This document shows, piece after piece, positions 31,144-40,261 of a stretch of DNA of 64,000 nucleotides. Made by a program: the position numbers and the translations under genes. The first letter of the stretch is position 1. Every line of letters starts with the position of its first letter. The notes below the pieces were generated by a model. The model was not told the DNA's origin. It saw only the letters and a program-made list of their open reading frames with translations, and did not search any database. Origin of the DNA: WLMZ01 sp037139095. Lineage in GTDB: Bacteria; Actinomycetota; Acidimicrobiia; Acidimicrobiales; Ilumatobacteraceae. The stretch spans positions 1 through 64,000 of the forward strand of contig JBAXHD010000008.1 of the NCBI GenBank assembly GCA_037139095.1. Reading direction: 5' to 3'.

Positions 31144-33108
31144 GTGCCATCTACGTTGACGCCCGAACAAGACTCTGCAGCTATCAGCCTCATTCGTGGC
31201 TTCGCCATGGATGCTCCCCTCTACGCCAAGAGCGGGCATCAGGGCACCGCAATGGCGCTGGCCCCTCTGGCTCATGTGCTGTACAGCCGTGTCATGCGCC
31301 ACGATCCCGCCAATCCGTCGTGGCCCGATCGAGATCGGTTCATCCTCAGCAACGGCCATGCCAGCATCTTGCAGTACTCGATGCTGTACCTCAGCGGCTA
31401 TGGGCTCGAACTCGACGACATCAAGCAGTTCCGTCAGTGGCAATCGGCCACTCCAGGTCACCCAGAGGCGGGTCACACAGCTGGCGTCGAGGTCACAACC
31501 GGACCGCTCGGACAGGGCTTCGCCAACGCAGTTGGCATGGCTATCGCCGAGCGCTCGTTGGCCGATCGGTTTGGCTCCAACGTTCAAGATCACCACACCT
31601 TCGTCATTGCCGGCGATGGCTGTTTCATGGAAGGCCTCAGCCACGAAGCTGCATCACTGGCGGGTCATCTCAAACTTGGTGGTCTCATCTGCGTTCACGA
31701 CGACAACGGCATCACCATCGACGGAAACACCAACCTCGCGTATAGCGACGACGTTGCCATGCGCTTTCGGAGCTACGGCTGGCATGTCGAAAGCGTTGGC
31801 GAGATCGCCGACGATTGCGATGCGCTCGAAGCCGCACTGCGCCGGGCGATGGCGGTCACCGACCAGCCGAGCTTGATCATCCTTCGCTCGCACATCGGCT
31901 ACCCGTCACCCGATCTCACTGATACGCACGAGGCCCACGGCAACCCGTTCACGCTTGATCTCACCAATCGAACCAAAGATGCGATGGGCATTCCTCAAGA
32001 GCCGTTCTGGGCGCCTACCGATCTGGTCGATGCGTACCGAGCCTCTGCTGCCCAGCGCGGACAAGCCGCCAGTGCTCAATGGCAGCAACGCTTCGAAGCA
32101 TCGGCGCTCAATCACGCCGAATGGGATGCTTGCTGGGCAGCCACTGGCCTCGCTGATTGGACCGATTCGCTGCCTACGTTTGCTCAGGGCGACAGCATCG
32201 CAACCCGCGTTGCGATCCAAAAGGTGTTCGACGCAACGCTTGCACAATTGCCAGGCCTGGTCGCCGGATCCGCCGACCTCACCGGAAACACCGGTACCAA
32301 GCTGGCGGGTCAGGTTGCCCAATCGGCTGCTGCGCCGGGCGGACGTCAGGTGTATTACGGAATCCGCGAGCACGCGATGGCAGCCGTAATGGTCGGCATG
32401 TCGCTGCATGGCGGTGTGCTTCCCGTGGGCGGCACCTTCTTGGTTTTTGCCGACTACCTGCGCCCTTCTGTGCGCCTCGCAGCTCTCTCGAAGGCCAAGG
32501 TTGTGTTTGTGCTCACGCATGACTCGGTTGGCGTGGGCGAAGACGGACCCACCCATCAGCCGGTCGAGCAGCTTGCGTCGCTACGCATTATCCCTGACCT
32601 GCAGGTAATCCGCCCGGCCGACGCCAACGAGACCGCTCACGCATGGCGCGTTGCGGTGGAGCACGACGGCCCAACCGCCTTGGTGCTCAGCCGACAGAAC
32701 CTGCCCGTGTGCACCGATGGCGCCGCAGTAGAGACTGGGGCGGCAACGCTCAGCGCAGCGGCCGATCCTCGGGTGGTGCTCGTGGCTACCGGCAGCGAGG
32801 TGCATCTCTGCACCGCTGCCGCCGAACAGCTCGCAGCGCAAGGCATCGGTGCCAACGTGGTGTCCATGCCATCGTGGGATCGCTTTGAGCGCCAGTCGGC
32901 GGCATACCGTGCCACTGTGTTCCCCAAGGGAGTACCCGTGCTTTCCGTCGAGGCTGCAGTCACCTTTGGTTGGGCGCGCTACGCCCACGACAGCATTGGC
33001 ATCGATCGTTTTGGGGCAAGCGCGCCAGGCGCGCTGGTGCTCGACAAGCTCGGCATCAATATCGACAACATCGTTGCTCGGGCGACTGCGCTCGCGACGA
33101 ACGCCTAG
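31144..33108 (+). CDS. tkt: transketolase
   Basis: 654 residues from a GTG. Thiamine diphosphate and substrate motifs are SGHQGTA, FILSNGHAS, TTGPLGQG, GDGCFMEG with DDNGITIDG, and GIREHAM. The usual SGHPG reads SGHQG here. It moves two-carbon units in the pentose phosphate pathway. It is followed after 9 bp by transaldolase, giving a compact non-oxidative pathway operon. Confidence 0.95.
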   Translation: MPSTLTPEQDSAAISLIRGFAMDAPLYAKSGHQGTAMALAPLAHVLYSRVMRHDPANPSWPDRDRFILSNGHASILQYSMLYLSGYGLELDDIKQFRQWQSATPGHPEAGHTAGVEVTTGPLGQGFANAVGMAIAERSLADRFGSNVQDHHTFVIAGDGCFMEGLSHEAASLAGHLKLGGLICVHDDNGITIDGNTNLAYSDDVAMRFRSYGWHVESVGEIADDCDALEAALRRAMAVTDQPSLIILRSHIGYPSPDLTDTHEAHGNPFTLDLTNRTKDAMGIPQEPFWAPTDLVDAYRASAAQRGQAASAQWQQRFEASALNHAEWDACWAATGLADWTDSLPTFAQGDSIATRVAIQKVFDATLAQLPGLVAGSADLTGNTGTKLAGQVAQSAAAPGGRQVYYGIREHAMAAVMVGMSLHGGVLPVGGTFLVFADYLRPSVRLAALSKAKVVFVLTHDSVGVGEDGPTHQPVEQLASLRIIPDLQVIRPADANETAHAWRVAVEHDGPTALVLSRQNLPVCTDGAAVETGAATLSAAADPRVVLVATGSEVHLCTAAAEQLAAQGIGANVVSMPSWDRFERQSAAYRATVFPKGVPVLSVEAAVTFGWARYAHDSIGIDRFGASAPGALVLDKLGINIDNIVARATALATNA

Positions 33109-33117
33109 GAGGCATCT

Positions 33118-34233
33118 GTGGATCGGCTCGTACATCTCGCTCGCGACTTTGGTCAGAGCCCGTGGCTCGACAACCTGAAGCGCAGCTACATCACCTCAGG
33201 CCAGTTGCAGGGACTCGTCGATCGCGGTGTTCGCGGGCTCACCTCGAACCCAACCATCTTTCAAAAGGCCATTCAGGGCTCGCCCGATTACGACGAGCAA
33301 TTCTCGGCGCTCGCCGCCGGCGCTCCCCATCCCATCATCGATGACTACTGGGCGATGGTCTTGCGCGATATCAACAGCGCGCTCGACATCTTTGAACCGG
33401 TCTATGCCGCAACGGCGGGTCTCGACGGATACGTAAGCGTCGAGGTCGATCCGGGTCTGGCCCACGACAGCGTTGGTACCGAAATCGCCGCACGCGAGCT
33501 CAGCGAGCGCGTGAATCGCCACAACCTGATGGTGAAAGTACCGGCCACACATGCTGGCTTGCCTGCTATCGAGCAGATGATTGCCGAAGGACGCAGCATC
33601 AATGTCACGCTCATCTTCAGCCTCGAGCGCTATGCAGCGGTTGTCGAGGCCTACATCAGCGGCCTTGAGCGCCTCGCCGCTTCGCCAACGGCCGACCTCT
33701 CTTCGGTCGCCAGTGTCGCAAGTTTCTTCATCAGCCGTGTCGACACCGAGATCGATAAGCGGCTCGACGCCATGGGCTCTCCCGAAGCATTAGCGCTGCG
33801 CGGCAAGGCTGCTGTTGCCCAAGGCAAGCTCGCCTACCAGATGTTTCAGAAGGCGTTCAGCGGTCCGCGCTGGCAGGCGCTGGCCGATCGCGGAGCTCGT
33901 GTGCAGCGTCCGCTGTGGGCGAGTACCAGCACCAAGAATCCTGCGTACCCCGACACGTTGTATGTCGACGAACTCATTGGTCCGCACACGGTGAACACGT
34001 TGCCCGATGCCACGCTCGAGGCGTTCGCCGATCACGGCAACCTCGTTCGTCGCGTTGATGTCGATGTCGATCAAGCGGGGCAAGATTGGCAAGCTCTCGC
34101 CGCTGTCGGCATCGACCTCGATGCCATCGCCGAGCAACTCGAGACCGAAGGTGTCGCTTCATTTCAAGCCAGCTTTAACGAGTTACTCGAAGCGCTCGAG
34201 GTGAAAGCCGCCTCGTTGCGTCACAACGCGTGA
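33118..34233 (+). CDS. tal: transaldolase
   Basis: 371 residues starting at a GTG with AGGAGG 9 bases upstream, the strong ribosome site spanning the tkt stop. GLTSNPTIFQKAI (40-52) is the family signature, and Lys140 (LMVKVPAT) forms the Schiff base. This is the longer actinobacterial form. It transfers three-carbon units with transketolase. The stop overlaps the start of the LOG-family gene (GTGA). Confidence 0.95.
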   Translation: MDRLVHLARDFGQSPWLDNLKRSYITSGQLQGLVDRGVRGLTSNPTIFQKAIQGSPDYDEQFSALAAGAPHPIIDDYWAMVLRDINSALDIFEPVYAATAGLDGYVSVEVDPGLAHDSVGTEIAARELSERVNRHNLMVKVPATHAGLPAIEQMIAEGRSINVTLIFSLERYAAVVEAYISGLERLAASPTADLSSVASVASFFISRVDTEIDKRLDAMGSPEALALRGKAAVAQGKLAYQMFQKAFSGPRWQALADRGARVQRPLWASTSTKNPAYPDTLYVDELIGPHTVNTLPDATLEAFADHGNLVRRVDVDVDQAGQDWQALAAVGIDLDAIAEQLETEGVASFQASFNELLEALEVKAASLRHNA

Positions 34234-35258
34234 CCACACCCGAGCTGTCTCCCGAGGTTGCACTCGCAGTGCAGCATCTGCTCGATGTGCTTGGCCCCAC
34301 CCACGACCGTCGCCTTGCCGAAGAGTTGCTCACGGCGTCTGCGGGCATGATCGCCGATCACCCGGCAACGCTCGATCTCAAGATTGCTGCCTCCGCAGTT
34401 GTCGAAATGCGCGATGCCTACGGCATGTTTGCTCCGTATCGCGGGCGCAAGAAGGTGACTATCTTTGGCTCGGCGCGCACCAAGCAATCCGATCCGCTCT
34501 ACGAGCAAGCGCGCAACGTCGCAGCCCAACTCGGTGACCACGGATGGATGGTGATCACTGGCGCAGGCCCCGGAATCATGCACGCCGCCATGCAGGGTGC
34601 AGGCCGCGAGATGAGCATCGGCGTTTCGATTCGCCTGCCATTTGAACAGCAGGCGAACCCGGTCATAGCGGGTGACCCCAAGTACGTGAGCATGAAGTAC
34701 TTCTTCACGCGCAAGCTCATGTTGGTCAAAGAGAGCAGCGCGTTTGTGTGCTTGCCAGGCGGGTTCGGAACGCTCGACGAGATGTTCGAACTGCTCACGC
34801 TGACGCAAACAGGCAAGGGCGTGCCGGTGCCAATTGTCTTTCTCGAAACTGTTGGCGACAACTATTGGGAGCGAGTCGCCAATCTGATCAACGATCAGTT
34901 GGTCGCTCGAGGTTTTGTCGATCAGATCGACACCAATCTCTATCTCATCACCGACAGCACCGAGCTGGCAGCTCGCGAAATCCGTCGCTTCTACGCCAAC
35001 TACGACAGCATGCGTTATGTGGGCGATCTCTTGGTGCTGCGCATGAAGCAATCCCCCGACGACGAACAACTTGCGCTGCTTAACGAACGCTTCGGGCACC
35101 TGTGCACGAAAGGCGTCATCGCCCGAACCCCTGCCCTCCCGATCGAGGTGCGCGAGGGCGATAGTGTCGCGCTACATCGGGTGGCATTCACGTTTGCCAA
35201 GCACGGCTTTGGCGACTTGCACCAGATGATCGACACACTGAACTCATTCGTTTCTTAA
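34230..35258 (+). CDS. LOG-family protein (TIGR00730-like, lysine decarboxylase-like fold)
   Basis: 342 residues. The core (about 70-250) has GSARTKQSDP, TGAGPGIMHAAMQGA and PGGFGTLDEMFE, the LOG nucleotide-binding and catalytic motif. LOG enzymes release bases from nucleoside monophosphates. N- and C-terminal extensions (about 70 and 90 residues) are longer than in the small LOG proteins. It overlaps tal by 4 bp and precedes the MOSC gene by 15 bp. Confidence 0.82.
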   Translation: MTTPELSPEVALAVQHLLDVLGPTHDRRLAEELLTASAGMIADHPATLDLKIAASAVVEMRDAYGMFAPYRGRKKVTIFGSARTKQSDPLYEQARNVAAQLGDHGWMVITGAGPGIMHAAMQGAGREMSIGVSIRLPFEQQANPVIAGDPKYVSMKYFFTRKLMLVKESSAFVCLPGGFGTLDEMFELLTLTQTGKGVPVPIVFLETVGDNYWERVANLINDQLVARGFVDQIDTNLYLITDSTELAAREIRRFYANYDSMRYVGDLLVLRMKQSPDDEQLALLNERFGHLCTKGVIARTPALPIEVREGDSVALHRVAFTFAKHGFGDLHQMIDTLNSFVS

Positions 35259-35273
35259 GCAGTAGGGGCCTCC

Positions 35274-36110
35274 ATGCAACTCGACCAAATCTGGCAGTAC
35301 CCGGTGAAGTCGATGCGAGGCTCCAACGTCACCCACGGAGCGCTTGCAACCAACGGTGTCGTTGGCGATCGGATGTGGGCGCTGCGCGACGACCAACGTG
35401 GAGCAATTGCCAGCGCCCGCCGAATCAAGTCGCTCAGCCGTCTCGAAGCATCGTTCGACAGCGATGGCAACGGTGTCTCCGTTCGCCTTCCCGATGGATC
35501 AACAGTGTGCAATACCGACGCCGATGCCAACGCTCGCCTCAGCGCAGAACTTGACCATCAGGTGTCGCTATGGGCGAAAGAACCGATTTCGAACCTCGAT
35601 CATTATCGACGCGGCCGTCCCGACAGCGACGACATGATGGCCGAACTCCGCTCGATCTTCGGACGCCTCGAGGACGAACCGCTCCCCGACCTGTCGATCT
35701 TCCCGCCGGAGATGCTCGAGTTCGAGTATCCGCCGGGCAACTACTTCGATTGCTACCCGTTGATGATCATGTCCACGTCGGCGCTTGCCGCACTGCGCGA
35801 TGCGCTTCCCAACTCAGCCATCGATGAGCGGCGCTTTCGGCCATCGTTGGTCATCGACACCGGCGACGCAGTTGGTCATCCCGAGTTCAAGTGGGTCGGG
35901 CGCCGCCTTGCCATCGGCGGTGCCGAGGTGCAGATCCTTTCGGCGTGCCCGCGCTGTGCCGCTGTTGCCAATGAGTTCGCTCCCGAGCTCCCACGGGACT
36001 CTGAGGTGCTGCGCCACGTGGTGCGCGACCTCGATCAAAACGTGGGCGTGTACGCAACAGTGACGCGCGCCGCGCCAATCACGATCGGTGACTCAGTCGA
36101 GTTCGTGTGA
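35274..36110 (+). CDS. MOSC-domain protein
   Basis: 278 residues: an N-terminal beta-barrel domain (YPVKSMRGSNV, GVVGDRMWALRD) followed by a MOSC domain with the Cys pair in SACPRCAAV. MOSC proteins handle sulfurated molybdenum cofactor or N-hydroxylated substrates. It ends the plus-strand run and its last 18 bp overlap the end of a convergent small gene. Confidence 0.85.
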   Translation: MQLDQIWQYPVKSMRGSNVTHGALATNGVVGDRMWALRDDQRGAIASARRIKSLSRLEASFDSDGNGVSVRLPDGSTVCNTDADANARLSAELDHQVSLWAKEPISNLDHYRRGRPDSDDMMAELRSIFGRLEDEPLPDLSIFPPEMLEFEYPPGNYFDCYPLMIMSTSALAALRDALPNSAIDERRFRPSLVIDTGDAVGHPEFKWVGRRLAIGGAEVQILSACPRCAAVANEFAPELPRDSEVLRHVVRDLDQNVGVYATVTRAAPITIGDSVEFV

Positions 36111-36320
36111 CCCTGATAGATCGTTGTCGGCGTCTATCGAACGCAGCAAATGTGCCGCTTTCTCTACCGCGCGGCGGGCCTGAGTAACTGCTCGTTCGGC
36201 GGCCGGACGTTTGCTGGCGCCGCCCCGAATGGCTTGGCTCAGTTCGGCGAGAGCCACTTCGGCAAGCTCTTCGGAGATGGCATCAAGGCGGTCGGCCAGT
36301 GTGTCGAACTGCTCGCTCAT
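36093..36320 (-). CDS. small helical protein coupled to glcF
   Basis: 75 residues, nearly all helix-forming and Ala/Glu/Arg-rich with heptad-like spacing (SEQFDTLADRLDAISEELAE). Its ATG overlaps the glcF stop by 4 bp, which argues it is real. The 3' end overlaps the convergent MOSC gene by 18 bp. Function unknown. Confidence 0.6.
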   Translation of the reverse strand: MSEQFDTLADRLDAISEELAEVALAELSQAIRGGASKRPAAERAVTQARRAVEKAAHLLRSIDADNDLSGSHELD

Positions 36321-37477
36321 GGCAACAAGTCGGCGACGATATCGAGTGGGTGCATCGTGACCACTGAGGCGGCCGCAAGGTGCATGGCGCAGCCTGGGTT
36401 AGCGCTGGCAACCACAGTTGCTTGCGATGCCGATGTAGCACGCGCGATTGCTGCAAGCTTGCGGTCGCGTATCTGGCCGGCGAGCTCGGGCTGAAGCGCC
36501 GAGTAAGCGCCGCCAGCGCCGCAGCACAATCCGTCGTCGTCGAGCTCGACAATGTCGGCGTAACGGCCAAGCACTGTGCGCACTGGCATGTGCGCTTTTT
36601 GCACGTGGCGCAGATGGCACGGGTCTTGCACGATGATGCTTGGCCGGGCTCGGGTTGGGTCGGCGGCGGGCAACGAGTGGAGCCTGTCGGCAAGCCACTC
36701 GTGTACGTCGAGCACGCGTGACGAAAACGTGCGCGCTTCATCGGTGTCGAGTAGATGCCCGTAGTCCTTCATGGCCGCGCCGCAGCCTGCCGAGTTGACC
36801 AACACTGGTGAGTCGCCGGGCATGCTCGCCATGGTGCGGATAGCCAGACGTTGTGCCTGCGATGTGAGGCCCGCGTGTGAGTGCAAAGCTCCACAGCATT
36901 CGCCTCCCTTGGCAGCCACCGCGCAGGTGGCTCCGGTGGACTCGATGACGCGTTGCGTGGCGCGATGTGTGGGCCGCTGCCACGCGTCCATCACGCATCC
37001 GGTGAATACGTACACGTCGGTACCGGTGGGCTTGAGCGCCGGGCCTCGACGCAATGCAAGTTTGGTGAGTCCAGCGCGCTTGGGCACCAGATGCAGTCGT
37101 TGGGCCACGGCGATAAGCGAAGAGCCCACGAGCAGCAACCGATGATGAGCGAGCGCACGGAACGCGAGGCGCTGCCAGCGCGGTGTGCTGCGATGGTGAG
37201 CGGCCAGTGACTCACGCGTGTCTTCGATGAGATGCCCGTAGTTCACGCCAGATGGGCACGCCGGTTCGCATCCGCGGCACTGCACGCACGTTTCCATGAA
37301 CCCAATAAACGCGTCGTCTACCGGGGCGTCTTCGTAGATGACCGTGCGCATCGCCGCAATGCGGCCGCGAGGCGACAAGCTCTCTTCGCCAGTAGCGCGG
37401 TATGTGGGGCAATGTGGCAGGCATAGGCCACAGCCCACACAACTCGCTAGTTCGGCTTTGTTGAGCTGTAGCTTCAT
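36317..37477 (-). CDS. glcF: glycolate oxidase iron-sulfur subunit
   Basis: 386 residues from the ATG at 37477 (MKLQLNKAEL); an upstream ATG at 37528 would overlap the nei start. Two 4Fe-4S sites are CVGCGLCLPHC (13-23) and CVQCRGCEPAC (64-74). Two CCG-type domains follow (GGECCGALHSH; DDGLCCGAGG). It passes electrons from the GlcDE flavoproteins during glycolate oxidation. It lies 4-5 kb from glcDE, separated by two plus-strand genes. Confidence 0.9.
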   Translation of the reverse strand: MKLQLNKAELASCVGCGLCLPHCPTYRATGEESLSPRGRIAAMRTVIYEDAPVDDAFIGFMETCVQCRGCEPACPSGVNYGHLIEDTRESLAAHHRSTPRWQRLAFRALAHHRLLLVGSSLIAVAQRLHLVPKRAGLTKLALRRGPALKPTGTDVYVFTGCVMDAWQRPTHRATQRVIESTGATCAVAAKGGECCGALHSHAGLTSQAQRLAIRTMASMPGDSPVLVNSAGCGAAMKDYGHLLDTDEARTFSSRVLDVHEWLADRLHSLPAADPTRARPSIIVQDPCHLRHVQKAHMPVRTVLGRYADIVELDDDGLCCGAGGAYSALQPELAGQIRDRKLAAIARATSASQATVVASANPGCAMHLAAASVVTMHPLDIVADLLP

Positions 37478-37526
37478 CAACGCTTCACCGTAGTTGCCCG
37501 ATACCAGTTGAGAGACATACGAACGC

Positions 37527-38324
37527 ATGCCCGAAGGCCACACAGTCCACCGAATCGCTCGGGATCATGGCCGACTCCTTGTCGGCGAGTCGCTGCGGAT
37601 CACATCGCCTCAGGGTCGATTCGCTGCCGATGCCGCCCGGGTTGATGGACAGGTACTCACTGATCTCGAAGCAGTTGGAAAGCATCTTTTTTATTGGTTC
37701 GCGAGCGGCGACATCGGCCATGTGCACCTCGGTCTCTTCGGAAAGTTTCGGGTGGCCAAGGGTCCAGTGGCCCCCGACGTTGTTGGCATGGTGAGAATGC
37801 GAATGCAATCGCGCAACGCCACCATCGATCTTGCCGGTCCCACCGAATGCTCGATTGGCACGCTCGATGATCGCGCCAAGATCCTCAAACGACTCGGACC
37901 TGACCCGCTGGGCAAACAGGCCGACTCAGAGCTGGCCATCACGCGGATGGGTAAGTCGAAGCAGGCCCTTGGCGCAGTGCTGCTTGATCAAGCAGTGCTC
38001 TGCGGGGTGGGCAACGTATATCGCGCCGAGGCGTTGTTCGTGTGCGGCATACATCCGTCACGTCTTGGTCTCGCACTGAGCCGCCACGAGTTGCAGATGT
38101 TGTGGGACACGGTGGTCGCAATGCTTCGTCAAGGCGTGAAAGACAATCGCATCATCACCGTGGGCCCGGAACACCTCACCCGCGTCAAGGGTCGAGCATT
38201 TCGCCGAGGAGAAGCCACGTTCGTGTATCACCGCGACCGTTGCCTGCGCTGCGACACGCCAATTCAGACGGTTGAGCTTGCTGGTCGGCCCTGTTACTTC
38301 TGCCCGACCTGCCAGCCGCGCTGA
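37527..38324 (+). CDS. Fpg/Nei-family DNA glycosylase (endonuclease VIII type)
   Basis: 265 residues beginning MPEGHT, where Pro2 is the nucleophile and Glu3 the acid once Met is removed. LLDQAVLCGVGNVYRAEALF is the helix-two-turn-helix, and a four-Cys zinc finger (CLRC ... CYFCPTC) ends the protein. PEGHT is typical of Nei rather than Fpg, so oxidised pyrimidines are the likely substrates. It diverges from glcF over 49 bp. Confidence 0.92.
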   Translation: MPEGHTVHRIARDHGRLLVGESLRITSPQGRFAADAARVDGQVLTDLEAVGKHLFYWFASGDIGHVHLGLFGKFRVAKGPVAPDVVGMVRMRMQSRNATIDLAGPTECSIGTLDDRAKILKRLGPDPLGKQADSELAITRMGKSKQALGAVLLDQAVLCGVGNVYRAEALFVCGIHPSRLGLALSRHELQMLWDTVVAMLRQGVKDNRIITVGPEHLTRVKGRAFRRGEATFVYHRDRCLRCDTPIQTVELAGRPCYFCPTCQPR

Positions 38325-38402
38325 TTCTTTTGTGTCAAGAAATTGTGTAGATCTTGCGTTTGGTGTTCACATGACGATTCTTTTTCGCTGAGGGAAAGTA
38401 TT

Positions 38403-38437
38403 TTTCGACGGTCTGGTCGTGGCGGCCAGAGTCGAAA
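38403..38437 (+). promoter_or_regulatory. bulged hairpin adjoining the ribosome site of the secreted protein
   Basis: TTTCGAC (38403-38409) pairs with GTCGAAA (38431-38437), and TCTGG (38412-38416) with CCAGA (38426-38430), leaving a GG bulge and a 9-base loop. The 3' arm runs into the Shine-Dalgarno-like AAAGGG (38435-38440), 9 bases before the ATG. It could make translation depend on temperature or a ligand. The rest of 38325-38449 is AT-richer than its surroundings and probably holds the promoter. Confidence 0.4.
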
Positions 38438-38449
38438 GGGCGAAGACAC

Positions 38450-40249
38450 ATGTTCGGTGATCGGTTTGCAAAGTCAGCCATGCGTTCGAGGTGGGCGGCA
38501 ATTGGAGCCGCAGTAGCGGTGGCGTTTGGCGCTGGCGGCGTCGGATGGGTCGCTCATGCGACATCGGGCGCCTCGATCTCGTCGCTCGTCAATATTGCAC
38601 CGTGTCGTCTGTTCGATACTCGCGGCGGCGGAGACACCGTGGGCGACCGGTCGACACCGCTTGGATCGGGCGAAACATTTGACCGGCAAGTGTGGGGCAC
38701 CAATGGCGACTGCACAATCCCGTCGACTGCAACCGGCATTTCGTACAACCTCACTGTGCCTGACCCCATCGTTACTGGATTCGTGAAGATCTATCCGGGC
38801 GACGCCGCCGTCCCGAACGCCAGCGCAATCAACCCGTCGGCTCTCTTGGGCACCAAGGCAAATGGCGGCATCGTCGGCCTGTCGGCTTCGGGCAGCATCA
38901 AGTTGTTCAACCAGGTCGGACCGCTGAACGCAATTCTTGACATCACCGGATACTTCGTTGGGGTCACGCCCGGCACCGCTGGCGCCCCTGGCGCGCTCGG
39001 TACGAACGGAACCAATGGAACGAACGGAACGAACGGCACCAACGGCACCAACGGCACGCCTGGAACCAATGGCACCAACGGCACCAACGGGACAAACGGC
39101 CTCGATGGCGTCAATGGTGTGAGCGGAGCCCAGTACGGCCGCGACATCGCCGCGGTTTCGGCGGTTGTGGCCGGGTCGCCCGGCGCCACGCCCAATGATG
39201 TGTCGATCACCGTGGGGGCCGATGGGTTCCCAGTGTTGGCGTTCCTTGTGCCCAACGATCCCCTGTTGCCGTTGAACGGCGAGTTGACCATCGTGAAGTG
39301 TCTCGACCCTGCATGCAACGCTCCTGTATTGCCAGTGGGCACGAGCTACACCGGATTACTGACTCATCTCACGTCCATATCGATTGGCTCCGATGGAAAC
39401 CCGGTGGTGGCATTCAGCGACACCCTTGGAGCGCTCAGTGTTACAAAGTGCGCTACGCCGAACTGCGTCAGCTTCGGACCCGCCCAGACGCTCGACCTCA
39501 TCGCTGCGCTCGATCCGTCGATCACTGTCGGTGCTGATGGAAACCCAATCGTGTCGTACTACGACTCGTTGAATACATCGCTGAAAGTGGCACATTGTGC
39601 CGATGTGGACTGCCTTGTCGTAGACACACCGGTCACCGTTGACCCTGCCGTGGCAGATCCCACGGTGGACGCTGGGTCCTTTTCCTCGATCACGATTGGT
39701 GCCGATGGGAACCCTGTGATCTCGTATTACGACTTCGCCGGCTCTGTAAAGCTCGTGAAGTGCAGCGACGCTACCTGCGGCACGTACAGAGCTCCGGTCA
39801 CGCTTGACGCATCAGCGCTTGGCAACACCTCAATTGCTATTGGTGTCGACGCCAATCCAGTGATCTCGTACGCCGATTTGAATAGCACGGCGCTGAAGGT
39901 TGTTCATTGCAGCAATCAAGCTTGCTCTGCTGCGGTTACGCCGGTCATCTTGGATGCCGCTGCCGGCGCAGTGTTCACAACGTCATTGGCCATTAGCGCC
40001 GACGGCAATCCGTACGTGAGCTACACCAGTGGCGGCGACCTGAAGGTTGTCCGCTGCACGAACGTAGCGTGCACCACCACGAAGGCACCGCTCACCGTGG
40101 ACGCTACGGGTGGTGTTGGATCGCAGGCGATGACGATCGGCAGCGACGCCAACCCGGTGCTCGCATATGTTGACTCGGCTGTGACAGGCGACGTGAATGT
40201 GGCCAAGCTGACCCACAGCTCGTGGACTCCATACGGCTGGGGCCGCTAA
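38450..40249 (+). CDS. secreted protein with collagen-like triplets and a Cys-paired beta repeat domain
   Basis: 599 residues. A signal segment (about 13-37, AAIGAAVAVAFGAGG then AHA) leads to an N-domain starting with VNIAPCRLFDTR, a motif common in actinobacterial surface proteins. Residues 175-229 are 18 Gly-X-Y triplets, ten of them Gly-Thr-Asn. The rest has about six to seven repeats of the form IGxDGNPVxSYxD...LKVxHC, six with a C-x5-C pair (for example KCLDPAC, HCADVDC), suggesting a disulfide-stabilised beta-propeller. Probably surface-exposed; function unknown. Confidence 0.8.
   Translation: MFGDRFAKSAMRSRWAAIGAAVAVAFGAGGVGWVAHATSGASISSLVNIAPCRLFDTRGGGDTVGDRSTPLGSGETFDRQVWGTNGDCTIPSTATGISYNLTVPDPIVTGFVKIYPGDAAVPNASAINPSALLGTKANGGIVGLSASGSIKLFNQVGPLNAILDITGYFVGVTPGTAGAPGALGTNGTNGTNGTNGTNGTNGTPGTNGTNGTNGTNGLDGVNGVSGAQYGRDIAAVSAVVAGSPGATPNDVSITVGADGFPVLAFLVPNDPLLPLNGELTIVKCLDPACNAPVLPVGTSYTGLLTHLTSISIGSDGNPVVAFSDTLGALSVTKCATPNCVSFGPAQTLDLIAALDPSITVGADGNPIVSYYDSLNTSLKVAHCADVDCLVVDTPVTVDPAVADPTVDAGSFSSITIGADGNPVISYYDFAGSVKLVKCSDATCGTYRAPVTLDASALGNTSIAIGVDANPVISYADLNSTALKVVHCSNQACSAAVTPVILDAAAGAVFTTSLAISADGNPYVSYTSGGDLKVVRCTNVACTTTKAPLTVDATGGVGSQAMTIGSDANPVLAYVDSAVTGDVNVAKLTHSSWTPYGWGR
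38972..39136 (+). repeat. collagen-like Gly-X-Y coding repeat
   Basis: Eighteen 9-bp units encode Gly-X-Y triplets, mainly GGNACNAAY (Gly-Thr-Asn). The third-position bases vary between copies, so the repeat is kept at protein level and is not a simple recent slippage array. Confidence 0.85.
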
Positions 40250-40261
40250 CTTGAGCCAGAT

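Noticed and set aside
38972..39136. Regular short repeats that could suggest a CRISPR-like or satellite array
   Set aside because: The period is 9 bp and in frame with a long coding region; it encodes collagen-like triplets.
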